A stretch of 64,000 nt of DNA from Sporodiniella umbellata (taxonomy: Eukaryota > Mucoromycota > Mucoromycetes > Mucorales > Rhizopodaceae), in contig JAIXMR010000028.1 of the NCBI GenBank assembly GCA_025677835.1, positions 1 through 64,000 of the forward strand, in the 5' to 3' direction. The notes under the pieces were generated by a model. The model had not been told where the DNA came from, searched no databases, and saw only the letters and a list, made by a program, of their open reading frames with translations. Numbering within the stretch: the stretch's first letter is position 1; each line of letters opens with the position of its first letter. Positions 50,159 to 62,639 of the stretch are shown one piece after another. The translations under genes were made by a program, and so were the position numbers.

Positions 50159-52715
50159 GCGGTTTAGGAGCCTTTTTTTTTTATTTTTTTTTATTTTGGG
50201 TAGAGCTTAGAATCAAATAGGAGATTTATTTTGAGATGAGTCTGCGGTACAGACTGAGATCAGAGTCGTAACAAGATGCCTGTGGTTTTAATGTACGACC
50301 AATACTCTTTGCAACGCTTGCCTTACAGACAAACTTTGGTTTTCCGAAAAATATAAAATAACAAGTGGTGTGGCTGTACATACTTTACTGAGATCATAGC
50401 GCGTATAGAAATTACCAACTGGGCTTTCCTTGGCGTCATAGTAAAGGTTCAAACAACTCGAAAACAACCAGTTTTTTTTTTTTTTTTTTTTTTTTTTTCT
50501 TTAGGAGATTTAATACGAAATGGAAAGGGATATGTTGTCTACCCATAAGCTTTGAGCTCTAATTCGTCTGTTATGCCGCTCATCAGCCTATGGGCGAACT
50601 GTCTATCTGTGTGTATAACTCGTATAGACATGTATATACATAGGTATGAATGCAACCAGTGCCTGGAACAGGCAAGCAAGGTCGTTGAACTACAGCAGAA
50701 ATGCAGAGATACTTTGTAGCTGCAGCCATCTTCTTGTGATTCTTCAATTGAACACAAGGGAGAATTATCGGTCATAACGGTCGGTTACTTTTTTTATTCA
50801 TACTGTGATACGATAGCTTACTTGTCGTCAAATCAACAGGCCATGCTATTTACACTGCGTTGCTTATCGCATAGAGATCCATTGAATCCTGCATGGGTGC
50901 TAGTACTGACTAGTTGCAGCCCAACATATACAATTGTATACTTGAAGAGATAGAGCGTCTTTTCTTTTTTACTTTGAATAAAGCGACATCCATCTCTTGT
51001 GATACAGGCGCATTTTACAATAATTATCTCTTCTTTTTGGAGCGTTTGCGCTTGATAAATAAAGTTGGCTGTTTAGTTTTTATTGTTTTGGCAAACTGCT
51101 AGACGAACGAAAGGTGTACAATTCAGTTCTGCATAACATTCCTCTGACTCACCAGGTTTCTAACGTTACTCTTTTGTGCCATTTTAATCCAATGAAAGGG
51201 TTATCTTATGCAAATAAGAGGGTCCCCATCTGAGCGGCGTTTAGGTACTCAGCACTCCTGGCTTTAAGCCTCTCTGTAGCATACATATTAAAAATCATAC
51301 ATTGTCTATGTAGTGCAGACAGAACAATGAAGGATTGGAAGCCTATGTCTAGCCTCCTCTCAAGCAGTATGCATGGGTAAGAAAAAAAAAAAAAAACTAT
51401 GTTTACATACAGAAAAACCAGCTGTACCTACTTTGCCACGCATTACGGCTACAAGTACACTACATGTATAAAAACATGTTATCCGTTTTTTTTTTTTTTT
51501 TTTTTTTTTAATTTTTGTTTTTGTAAATGTTTAACTACTCATGCTAGTTTGCGCCCAGTACACTTAATCTTATTCCGATTTACTCTACCGGCTCCTTTTG
51601 ATGCGCTGTTTTACTGAAGAAGCGTCGCCTGTTATAATTTATACTTCAATTGCAGATCAACTCCAAAAAAAAAAAAAGAAAACTTTAATGGTGTAACCTT
51701 TTTGACGTGACTATCGAAAGTAATTCCTAGCTTTTCTTTGTCATTAGAGGCGTGTTTTATAGTTTATGTACTTGATCAAGGCTTTGCTCTAAAGGATAAT
51801 GCGATTTATTACTGCCTTTACCCAAATAAGCAAAGATTACAAACTGTAGTCATTGTTTCGGAGTGCAGCCTGTGATTGGACAAAAGCTCGGAAGCTTTTT
51901 CATTTCCTTCTTTTGCTGCGGTTCTCTCCTTTACCCCGGAGCACGAATCCCCGATAAGGCAAGGCTCTTCTTTGACTTCCCAGTGGTCAAAAAAAAAACG
52001 CGCGCAATGATCGGCCAGATAAAAGTTTTGTTTTTAATGTTTTTGTTTTTGTTCTTGGTTCAGAAAGAGGTGAACCGGTTCTGTCTTCATTGGCCAACAA
52101 CGACTGCTTAAACTAGAGTGATGGATTTGTTGATCAAAGACAAAGAGTCCAGCTTTTTTTATTAGACAAGCTTGTTTTGGATGCAATGCTTGATTTGTAA
52201 ACCATGATAATGCTAACTCCGATAGCCAATCAGGAGGAATGGAAAACAATTACCGAGAAAAAAAATGTCGCAGAAATTTATCCTTTAAAAAAAAATAAAC
52301 AGAAAACAGCTGTACAGAGCACACGCTTATTTTTTTTTCTTTTTCTTGTTACAAAAAGAAGCAAAAGAGACTTGTCTGAAAGGAACCAATGCGTGTTGCT
52401 TGTTTTGTGGCACTCACTGAAAGTATCAGAGCAATTCCAATTGTATAGGGAAAAGATAGATAAGAGGGAATCGGCCTTGATTCTTTTCCGCTTGAAAACA
52501 AAGTAGGAACGGAGAAATTACGGCGTATAAGGCCATTTGTCTGCAAATTAACTTTTTTTTTTTTTTTTTTTATAAATAGTGAAGGGGGTTTTTTTTTTTT
52601 TTTTTGGATTCTATTTCATTTCCTTTCTACCTTTCTTTTTCTTTTTTTATAGAAAACAAAAACAAAAGAGTTGCTTTCAATTTAATTTTTTTTCCCTGTA
52701 AATTAATTATCTTTG
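48714..52715. other. gene-free region, about 4 kb, upstream of the ABC transporter
   Basis: No reading frame here shows family features or coding bias; all are under about 100 codons. It contains several long T runs (about 50129-50156, 50471-50498, 51486-51509, 52553-52571), C/T-rich tracts near 49721-49750 and a GC-richer promoter-like block near 49230-49340. The right part is the ABC transporter promoter; reverse CCAAT (ATTGG) occurs at about 51873. The size suggests complex regulation or an unrecognised noncoding gene. Confidence 0.45.
49230..49340 (+). promoter_or_regulatory. orphan core-promoter-like block
   Basis: A GC-richer island in AT-rich surroundings carries CATTGGTCAT (reverse CCAAT) at about 49230 and a strong TATA box, TATATAAAA, at about 49289, oriented to the right. 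No coding sequence follows within 1 kb. It could drive a noncoding RNA or be a relic. Confidence 0.3.
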
Positions 52716-55700
52716 ATGACCTCAAGTAATCACCCTGCACACAAACGGGAGGATTCAGATCAACACTCTACCGGGGAATCAGCCAAGACGATATATCCCA
52801 GCAACCCAACAGATGGTCGATTCGGTGAACCTGACGGCAATGCCGTGGATGTGAAAGGTAAAATAGCCGGTCTCTTAACCTTTGGGTTGGACCTCAGTCT
52901 AGAAATCAATACTTACGCCCATCGATAGCTGCCAAGCTCGAATACGATGATCTTAGACGCGAGCTGTCTAGAGTTAGCCGAGTGTCGTCTGTTCACGCAG
53001 GCGCTTTAGAAGAAGGCAAAGCTGAAGCCGACGAATTCAATCTAGACGAATACCTCAATGGCCTTCATGAGGAGCACGCCTCTGCAGGTGTGGCTCCCAA
53101 AAATCTGGGTGTTGGTTGGAAAAATCTGACTGTCAAGGTACAATGATCGATTGTACTACCTACTTACATGGATTCACTAAGACGTTTTACTTTCATCATA
53201 GGGCCAAGCTGCTGACGCTCACACAATCCCCACCGTCTTCTCCTTCCTTCAGTTCTGGAAGGCCTTTGGTTTCGGTGTAAGCAAAAACAAAAAGACAATT
53301 CTGCATGATCTTACGGGCCATTGCCGTGACGGTGAAATGTTACTTGTCTTGGGCCGTCCCGGTGCGGGTTGTACCACCTTCCTTAAAGTGATAGCGAACA
53401 TGCGTGGCTCTTACACCGATGTGGATGGTGATGTGAGCTATGGTGGTATTGACGCTGCTACTTTTGCTAAGCGTTACCGAGGTCAGGTCTGCTACAACGA
53501 AGAAGAAGATCAACACTACCCTACCTTAACCGCCAAACAGACACTTCAGTTTGCTCTGCGTCTCAAAACCCCGGGTAACCGCCTGCCAGATGAAACCCGT
53601 GACGATTTCGTCAATAAGGTCTTATACATGCTCGGAAATATGCTGGGTCTTACCAAACAGATGAACACCATGGTCGGTAACGCCTATGTACGCGGTCTCT
53701 CTGGAGGTGAACGTAAACGTATGTCTATTGCTGAACAAATGACCACTGCCAGTACTATCAACTGTTGGGATTGTTCTACTCGTGGCTTGGACGCTGCCTC
53801 TGCTTTGGATTACGCACGCTCGCTGCGTATCATGACCGATGTCCAGAAAAAGACGACAATCGCCACACTTTACCAAGCTTCCAACAGCATCTTCTCCCTA
53901 TTTGATAAAGTACTCTTGCTCGACGAAGGCCGCTGTATCTATTTTGGTCCTACCGAGTTAGCACAGACCTATTTTGAGTCCTTGGGTTTCCATTGCCCTA
54001 ACCGTAAATCGATCCCTGATTTCCTCACCGGTCTCTGTAACCCTAATGAACGTGAAATCAAGCCTGGATTCGAAAGCAAAGCTCCTGAATTCGCTGTTGA
54101 TTTCGAAAAGAAATACTATGAATCGGACATTTACCGTAATACCCGGGCAGATTTCGAAGCCTATCAAACCACTGTCACTCAGGAAAAACCCGGCGATGCC
54201 TTCAAACAGGCTGTGTTGGACGAACACCAAAAGAGAGCCAACAAAAAGTCACCTTATACCGCTTCTTTCTACCAACAAGTCAAGGCTTTGACTATCCGTC
54301 AATACTACTTAAACTTGACCGATATCGGCGCCTTGATCTCCCGTTATGGTACCATTCTCATCCAATCCTTGATTACTGCCTCCTGTTTTTTTATGATGGC
54401 AGAAGACGGCATGGGCGCCTTCTCTCGCGGCGGTGCTCTTTTCTTTGCTGTGCTTTTCAACGCTTTCATCTCTCAATCTGAGCTCATGGCTTTCTTAATG
54501 GGCCGCCCAATTCTGGAAAAACACAAGGGGTATGCTCTTTACCGGCCTTCGGCTTTCTACATTGCTCAGGTCGTGATGGATGTCCCCTATGCAATCATTC
54601 AAGTTTTGCTTTACGAAATCTGTTCTTACTTTATGATGGGCTTGCGTTTGACTGCAGGTGCTTTCTTTAGTTTCTTTATCATCTTGTTCTTTATCAACAT
54701 GTGTATGAACGGTTTCTTCCGATTCTTTGGTTCTTCCACTTCTAGTTTCTTCTTGGCCACCCAGCTTTCAGGTGTGGTCTTGATCGCCGTCACCTCTTAT
54801 ACTGGTTACACTATTCCTTACAACAAGATGCATCCTTGGCTCTTTTGGATTTACTACATCAACCCTTTAACCTACGGGTACAAAGCGCTTTTGATTAACG
54901 AACTCTCTGGTAAGGAGTACAGTTGTGATGGCCCTGGTAATGCCGTCCCTTATGGCCCTGGCTATGACAATTGGGACTACAAGACCTGTACTATGGCTGG
55001 TGGCCGCCCTGGTGCCAGCTTCGTAGCCGGTAACGACTACTTGAATGACTACCTTTCCTATAACCCTGATCATATGTGGGCTCCGGATTTCATTGTGATC
55101 GTGGCCTTCTTTTTGTTTTTCACCGTTTTGACCGCTTCGATGATGGAATTCGGCGGTCTCAGCAAGGCTGGTACTTTGACCAAACTCTACTTGCCCGGTA
55201 AAGCCCCTAAGGAACGTACTCCCGAAGAAGAAGCCGCACGTCGTCGCAAACAGGCCAATTTGGATGACGATATGGGCGTTGTCTCGGACGGTACGACTTT
55301 CTCATGGCAAGATATTAACTACACTGTGCCTATCAAGGGAGGCGAGCTTCAACTGTTAAACAGCGTCTCTGGTCTTGTCCGCCCTGGTCATTTAACTGCC
55401 CTGATGGGTTCTTCAGGTGCTGGTAAAACAACCCTGTTGGACGTCTTGGCTCGCAGAAAGACCATCGGTCATGTCGACGGTCGTATCTACTTGAACAACG
55501 AAATATTGATGTCTGACTTTGAACGTATCACTGGCTACTGTGAACAAACCGATGTCCACCAGCCTGCTGTCACTGTACGTGAAGCTCTTCGTTTCTCGGC
55601 TTACTTGCGTCAAGATAGCAGCGTGCCTAAAGAAGAAAAAGATGCCTATGTTGAAACTATCCTTGAATTGTTGGAAATGGACGACATTGGTGATGCCCAA

Positions 55701-57182
55701 ATCGGTTTGGTTGAACATGGCTTTGGTATCTCTATCGAAGAACGTAAGCGTTTAACGATCGGTATGGAACTTGTCGGTAAACCTCAATTGCTTTTCTTGG
55801 ACGAGCCCACGTCTGGTCTCGATGCTCAATCTTCTTACAACATTGTACGTTTCATTCGCAAGTTGGCAGATTCTGGATGGCCTGTGCTCTGTACTATCCA
55901 CCAACCTTCTGCTATTCTTTTTGAACACTTTGATCATCTGTTGCTCTTGGTCCGTGGTGGTCGTACTGCCTACTATGGTGAAATTGGTAAAGACTCATCT
56001 ACAATGATTCAATACTTTGAATCCAACGGTGGTCCTCGCTGCTCTCCTGAAGCTAACCCTGCTGAATACATTTTGGAATGTGTGGGTGCCGGTACTGCTG
56101 GCAAGGCCAAGGCTGACTGGGCTACTATCTGGGAAAACTCAAACGAAGCCAAACAACTTAAGGCCGATCTCGAAGACATTCATAACCAAACCGATACCAG
56201 CCCCTCTCGTCATGCCAAAACCTATGCCACCAGCTTATGGAACCAGTTTGTACTGGTTCATAAACGTATGGCCTTGGCTTACTGGCGTTCACCCGAATAT
56301 AACATTGGTCGTTTCTTGAACGTTATGTTCACTGCTCTCCTAACCGGTTTTACTTTCTGGAAGCTAGGTAATTCTTCCTCTGATCTAATGAACAAGGCTT
56401 TCGCTCTTTTCAGTACCTTTATCATGGCCATGACACTTATTATCTTGGCTCAACCCAAATTTATCACCGAAAGACAATATTTTAGAAGAGAATATGCTTC
56501 TCGTTACTACAGTTGGTTGCCTTGGGCTATATCTACCCTCTTGGTCGAATTACCCTATATTTTCTTCTTTTCAGCCGCATTCATGTTTGGTTTCTACTGG
56601 ACTGCTGGTATGACCAATACATCCGAGACGGTTGGATTTTTCTATATTCACTTCTCAATCCTTGTGTGTTGGGCAGTCTCTCTGGGTTTCGTTATTGCTG
56701 CCTTCTCTGAATCTCCTTTGATGGCTTCTGTCATCAATCCTTTGGTGATGTCTATGCTGATTCTGTTCTGTGGTCTGATGCAACCTGCTGCTTCTATGCC
56801 TCGTTTCTGGAGCGCCTGGATGTACTGGCTCGATCCTTTCCATTATTACATTGAGGGTTTGGTCGTAAACGAAATGGGGGGTACCAAGATTACTTGTACT
56901 GAAGGGGATCTGATTACTTTCAACGCTCCTCCTGGTTCTACTTGTGGTGACTATACCAAGAATTTCTTCTCTTATGGTGCCACCGGTTACTTGGCCAATC
57001 CTAATGCTACTGAGAACTGTGGATACTGTTCTTATAGCTCAGGTGAAGAGTTTTTCTCTACACGTTTTGGTTGGGATGTCTCTCACAAGTGGCGTAACTT
57101 TGGTATTCTCGTTGCCTATTACGTCTTTAACTGTTTGGTCTTTATCCTCTTTGTTTTCCTTCTCAGAAAAGCCAAACGATAA
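52716..57182 (+). CDS. PDR-type full-size ABC transporter (ABCG)
   Basis: Exons 52716-52857, 52929-53137 and 53202-57182 give 1,443 aa, the usual PDR length. The order is NBD1-TMD1-NBD2-TMD2. NBD1 has the degenerate PDR Walker A GRPGAGCTTFLK (about residue 170), signature VRGLSGGERKR (about 281) and WDCSTRGLDAASALDY. NBD2 has canonical GSSGAGKTTLLDVLA (about 852), an atypical signature (FGISIEERKRLTIGMEL) and LLFLDEPTSGLDAQSS. The asymmetry is as in yeast Pdr5: one ATP site is non-catalytic. TMD2 is followed by a Cys-rich extracellular loop (GSTCGDYTKNF, NCGYCSYSSGEEFF). Such pumps export azoles, lipids and xenobiotics across the plasma membrane. Codon use is far more biased to C/T-ending codons than neighbouring genes, suggesting strong expression. 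Confidence 0.95.
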
Positions 57183-57204
57183 AATCAACATCACTCTACC
57201 CTCC

Positions 57205-57205
<1 letters not shown>

Positions 57206-57238
<33 letters not shown>
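57206..57238. repeat. (AC)n microsatellite next to the ABC transporter stop
   Basis: About 16 AC units begin 24 bp after the TAA and so lie in the 3' UTR, as in the kelch gene. Confidence 0.9.
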
Positions 57239-57242
<4 letters not shown>

Positions 57243-57600
57243 TATATATCACATCTATTTACGCACTTTTTGGCATTTTTTACATGTACTTTATTCTGTA
57301 TCTTTTTAATAATAAAATGTTATTTTAGACCTTATTCATTTAATTCACTACTGCCTTGTCCTCTTCTCTACATATATATATACAGTAAAGCGATCATCTT
57401 GGAAAATTTTTGTTGTGTACAAAGTCAACAAAAAAAAGGTTCTATGATACCAAACTTTAATAGAGACAGAGTATTACCTCAACAATTTGGTTTGTCTAGA
57501 GTTCTTTTCGTTGTAATTTTAATCAAGTTTTTTTTTTAAAAAAAAAAAAAAAAAGAAAAAAAAGAGAAAAGAGAAAGTCTTGCTAAGCACGGTGTCGTTT

Positions 57601-57628
<28 letters not shown>
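57239..57628. other. intergenic region between convergent genes
   Basis: No gene; AT-rich with A runs at about 57538-57563 and a T run at about 57605-57630 that borders the sulfite oxidase stop. 3' ends of both convergent genes lie here. Confidence 0.5.
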
Positions 57629-57634
<6 letters not shown>

Positions 57635-59282
57635 GTTAGCCTGTTCTGAGTCGATTGTTCTCCAAGAGTTATTCATGACGCCACGGTAGTTCCAGATAGG
57701 AAATTCAGGTTGAATGTTGCCCGCCGAATCTACCGCCCTGCTTAAAATTCTCACGTTTCGTTTGGTTTCAATTGTAGCTACCCATAAACACCAACTCCAA
57801 ACACGTACGTTCTGTGATTCAGGTTGGTGCAGCAGGGCAGTTTTCCAAGTCTTTCCATCGTCTCCAGAGACGTCTAGGTAATAATAATAAGAAGATAGAA
57901 ACAAAGTGTTCTTGTTTTTCTTTACCCACACGCTGTATGGCGCGCCCTCCTCCAGACAACGCATAGCCTTGTACATTCTGTTTCAAACAAGGCCCTGAAT
58001 GTAAACCGTCTGAGGGTACGCAAACATAAGACTGAACGTTATATTCGCCAATGGCCGGTAGCTTACACCAATAGGCATTGGCTTGTTCTTCTGTTACGAT
58101 CTATAGATCCAATCAATATGGTTTGTTTGTATTGAAAGATAGCCTTACTGTCTCTGGTAATATCTTGTAGTCTCTCTGTTGAAAAAAAGAGGAAGACTCT
58201 TGGTCTTGGATAACGATGGACTTTAAAAATTTGACTGAGCGTGCACCAATATAGCCTATTTGAATCGCTAAGCAAAAAAACAAACAAAGCAAGACTCTTG
58301 TTTACCTGGTACAACAACCCGAATAGGGTAGCCTCGATCACGTGTCAGAGGTTGGCCATTGATCTAAGAAAAAGTTGGTGACATTGTTGAGTTGTGTGTT
58401 CCTTTGACTTACTTCATAAGCGAGTAGAACATCACCAAACTCATCTCTTCAAAGTAGGGTTAGCGCTTTGATTTTACTGGCACACTCTTTCTTCTTGTAA
58501 ACCACTTACAATGCTTTAGACAATGGAATAGAGGAACCGTAACATTTCTCTTCCTCACACTTGTAAAAATGAGAAAGAAGCTATTCTTATTATTGTTTTT
58601 TCTATTTACTTGTTCCACAGACTCAAATGCTGCATGCATCTGAGAAAAGTTTTTTATTTTAGATGTAACGCCTACTGATTCTAAAACGTCCTTTAGACGA
58701 CAACCACTATAGACAGTGTTTCCAACAGCACCAGGTCCCCAGATTACCTTTTTGTTAAAAAAAAAAACAAAAAAGAATAAGCAAGGATCAAGTTGAATCA
58801 ATAGAACATCACTATCTGCTATTTACCCCTTTGGTAAACTTGACTTTATGCAGGCCATCGCGCCGATTACCCTATTTATACATGTAAAATCAGACAAAAA
58901 AAAAAATTACGCAAACAGTAGTTTTCCCACGACGATGTCGTTATCTTACGGCACACTATGTAATAAAGTCAACAAAACCATGTGGAGCAATCGATACACT
59001 TACCTCCATCACCATCATCACTGATACTTTTTCAAAGTCCTGTTTTAGTTGCTGAAGTGTAAATGTATGTAGAGTATCATGAAATATATCAACAGTATGT
59101 TTCTCATCGAGTGTAGGCATAGGTCCGTGATTTCTACAGAAAAAGTACTTTTCGGGTGTAATGTAATGTTGAACAAGGTCAGGTAACAAAGGTTCTGCGT
59201 TATAGGGTGCTTCTTTTCGAACAGTCAGTTGGTGGTTTTCATGGCTAGGATCCTGACTGTAATTCAATACGCTTTTTGACAT
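57629..59282 (-). CDS. SUOX: sulfite oxidase-type molybdenum-cofactor oxidoreductase
   Basis: Multi-exon gene on the complement. The first exon (59004-59282) has ITPEKYFFCRNHGPMPTLDE and VSVMMVME. A 6-nt exon (58950-58955) adds Cys-Ala, and the next exon (58827-58871) gives GNRRDGLHKVKFTKG, restoring the family motif ECAGNRR with the molybdenum-binding cysteine. Then come VIWGPGAVGNTVYSGCRLKD, DEFGDVLLAYEINGQPLTRD, RGYPIRVVVPG and, in the dimerisation domain, VDVSGDDGKTWKTALLHQPE and WSWCLWVATIETKRN. The N-terminus lacks both a cytochrome b5 domain and an obvious presequence, so it resembles plant-type sulfite oxidase. It likely oxidises sulfite to sulfate. The C-terminus (SEQANI) has no peroxisomal signal. 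Exons after 58.8 kb are approximate. Confidence 0.88.
58950..58955 (-). other. 6-nt microexon (Cys-Ala) of sulfite oxidase
   Basis: On the complement the sequence reads ACATAG, then TGTGCC, then GTAAGA: an acceptor, six bases and a strong donor. Including it joins ...VME to CA to GNRR in phase 0 on both sides and supplies the catalytic cysteine. Without it the flanking exons still join in frame but lack Cys-Ala. Confidence 0.8.
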
Positions 59283-59664
59283 CTTGTCTCTTGGGATCTA
59301 TTGAAAAGAAATAATAATAATAAAAAAATTTAAAAAAGAAAAAGAGAAAAGAACGGTCTGTTCTTAATAGAAGGAGAAGAGGTCGTTCTACTTGTGCTAT
59401 CGCTCTTTTAAATAAATATATGCAGTTGAAGCAATTTTTTTTTTTTTTAAAAAAAAATAAAAAGTAATCTGACAGAAAAGAAAAGAAAGGGGACAAAGGG
59501 GGGGGGAAGAAATGAAAAATAAAAAAAAAGGGATCTTTATGTAGGTTTATATATAAAAAAAAAAAAAAATAGCCAATGGTAGTGAAAAGTTAATTTGAGC
59601 AATAATAACTGTAGTAGGCTTTGTTTTTTGTTTTTTGTTTTTTTTTTTTTTTTTTTTTTTTCAG

Positions 59665-61033
59665 TTATTCAATAGACCATCGAGAAGCATTCGATTTTTC
59701 AAATCCCAATGGTGCAAGGGAATGAGAAGATGTAGCAGAGGCTGTGGCATGAGAGACTAAAAGTAAAAGATGAGTTAGCAGGGAATAATAAGGTGAGAAA
59801 CTTGACTATTTACTGTGATTCATTAAGCCTAGGTTAAAGTTTCGAAGACATATGATGGCAATAGGCACAGACACCAAAATTAAGGCTAGATCAACACATA
59901 CTATTAAAAAAAAAAAAGAAAAAGTTCAGTAGCAAGTCAAAGAAAACAAAACTTACAAAAGAAAGTCAAGAAAGCCTTTGAGCCCAAAAACCGGATAGGG
60001 TTGTTGGCAATTTCTACAACTGTATAAATGTAATACCCCATGCTTACTAGACACATGACCAGAAATAGGTACATCTGCGGTTTCTTTTCTCTCCTTAACC
60101 CCCAATAAGCCAAGATGAGCATGGCAATGGATACAAAACAGCTGAGGACAATGTGTTCAATCAGTTCTCGAACAGTGCTTGCATGTGCTTCACTACTCTC
60201 AGCAGTTGGCCACCAGGCAACGATTAACAGGGCCAAGTATTGAATGGAAAAGCCCAGAAAAAAGAAGAAATCGAATTTTAGGAGCATCATAAAAATTTGA
60301 TACATCTTGTAGCGATCTACATGTTTCCCCCGGTAAGTTAATTTATACATATATACCGACTACTCGTCTAAATCAATGTGTATCTCTATCTACCTCGCAT
60401 AGCTAAATCAGCACCGATCTTTTTGTAAATATGCCAACCGAATTCTAGATATAGCTTGTAGGCTAAAAAGATAAAAATACAGGTACATATACACATCACA
60501 CACGCTTGTGTAATCTCTGCCCATTTGGAGTCGTGGTATGCGTTGCTAAGGAACACTAGGCCCATGGATACTTTGCCGTTATCTTCTGAAAATAAAGTGG
60601 ACGATTGGTGAAACTGAATAAAAGAATAGGCTGTCATGCCCAATTCAAAAGCGACCAGCGCAATGAGTTGGATGGTGTTTCTTTGGTAAATCTAGCAAAA
60701 AAAAAAAAAGGTGTTCTTTTTAGTCTTTTTTTTTTTTTTTTTTTTTTAGGAGAATCTGAAAATTTACAGCGTCTACCACTAATACGACAGTGAATAGCTG
60801 AGCAATAATGAAAAGAATAAAGTAGACCAAAAGTGACCGAGCATTGGCAAAGGCTGTATTTAAATCTTCATCTTTGTAAACATCAATGTGTGAGTCGCTA
60901 ATCATGTTGACTTGTCTACTGTGAAAGGTGAAAATAATAGCTTCGAAAATAATAGCGAGCATAGCTTGGAGTATAATCATGCAGAATATAGCCCGTGTCC
61001 ATCGCGATTCACCAAACTAGAATAGTAATTTGG

Positions 61034-61064
<31 letters not shown>

Positions 61065-61160
61065 GTGTTGGCATATCATTCGAAATTTTTTTGCGTGTTT
61101 TTTTTTTTTTTTTGTTTTTTTTTGTTTTTGTTTTCTTACAACTCGAGAAATAATCCACAT
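59665..61160 (-). CDS. conserved fungal multi-pass membrane protein, unknown function
   Basis: Spliced gene on the complement. A 21-nt first exon (61140-61160, MWIISRV) joins in phase to [20 protein letters not shown]. Later exons give [80 protein letters not shown] and a hydrophilic end ([16 protein letters not shown]). Seven or eight hydrophobic helices are present. I recall this as a fungal membrane family without assigned function, with the KIGADL...MYxxYQIF...LLKFDFFFF segment its most distinctive part. A receptor-like role is possible but unproven. Exon borders between 59.7 and 61.0 kb are approximate. Confidence 0.65.
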
Positions 61161-62620
61161 TCTATGTTAATTGATTATGTTTGTATTGTTTTTTCTCTCA
61201 GAAAAAAAAAAAAAAAAAAAAAAGAAAATGATGGGAAATATAGGCTTTACAAGATTAAAAGAAGGATATATAATTTAATAAAAGAACATGTAAAAGGAAA
61301 GAAAGAGAAAAGAAAGATAATGTGTGTAGGTGCGAGTGTGTATAGATCAGGCTATAAAGCAAACAAAAGAGAAAGAGAGAAGGGGAAGGAGAAAAGTAAT
61401 TCTCAGGAGATGAAAAAAAAAAAAAAAAAAAAGAGTTTTCATTGGTCTCTTGATTATTCGATTGAGCGCTTTTTTTTTTTTTTTTTTTTTTTTATTTTAT
61501 TTGGAGTAACCATACCTGGATACCCTATTTAACAAACCGTATTTTCGTATATACCAACCGTATTTGCTTTTGTTTGCTACTGAAACAGACCACTCCCACC
61601 TATCTCGATAAGAAAAAGATAGCTGCAGGATATCCAGTTTAATTTAAGTTAAAACCTAATAAGTTGAACCTTTTATATCGATTCAAATTGTTAGATACAG
61701 TAATTGTACAGTCAATTAGAAAAAATGGGTCAGATTTTTAAAATTAATTGATCAATTTTTTGAGTTCCATTTGGTCACTTTTTACCTTTGGGTCGGTTAC
61801 TTTGGGTTTGAAAAAAAAGTAATAAAAATGTATCTGGGAGAGTGGAAGCTACTAAAGTTAATGGTTACATTTTTTTTTTTTTTATCAGCGGTCTTTATCA
61901 AACTGATTACTGCATTCCTCCATTTACATACGTAAAATCTTACGGGGGATGGTACAGTGATGAGCGTTGTGTAACCGATTGGCTTTTTACTTGCAAAAGT
62001 CAGTTTCGCTGCGTCGTTATTTTCTCTTGTCACCCCCAGAGAACTCGATTAGTACTGGTGACAGTTTTTTTTTTTTTTGGGACTAAAACCAACACCAACC
62101 TACTTTTGGTTTTCGGCCATGTGAGTACGCACTTTATACCTAATACTAATGTTTATGATTAAACTTAGTATCCCGTTCGTATGAATAAGTTGTTAAGAAT
62201 TAAGATAGTTGCAGTTTTTTCTATCTGTGTGCCAATCAAGGAATTTGAAAGACTATCCATGAATGACAGAATTTTGCTCTGGAACACACAAAAAAACGCA
62301 TATAATGGAAGATAGAGCCTCTCTTTCAAAGGCATTTTACTTTTACAAGTACTTCAATGGTATTTAAATTCGTTTACTTTTCTTAAACCCTCAATAAAGA
62401 TTGTGTTTTCACAGACCACTGTTGAATTTATTTATAAAATTGCCTTGGCATAGTGAAACTAAAAGTGAGGTACACTTTACTGAAAGATTGTTTCTATGAT
62501 TTGTCAGTGACCTCGTCTCTGTGAGTACCTCTCTATCATCTTTACGATAAGAGCTAAACTTCAAAAAAGTGTTAAAAGTAAAACAAGCAAAATTCCAACC
62601 CCCTCTTTTTTTTTTGGGTT
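61161..62620. other. gene-poor region
   Basis: A/T-run-rich stretch (T and A runs at about 61199-61224, 61411-61432, 61471-61493) without a supported gene; it holds the promoter of the membrane protein gene. Short frames such as 61842-62162 are low in complexity. Confidence 0.45.
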
Positions 62621-62639
62621 AGCGATGCAAGATAAGTTG

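Noticed and set aside
50539..50775. 78-codon Cys-containing frame on the complement
   Set aside because: No homologue recognised and no splice partners nearby.
55413..55718. Long antisense frames inside the ABC transporter
   Set aside because: Shadows of the strongly biased codon use of the real gene.
61842..62162. 106-codon frame rich in Phe
   Set aside because: Much of it is T-run translation; no coherent domain and opposite frames are equally open.
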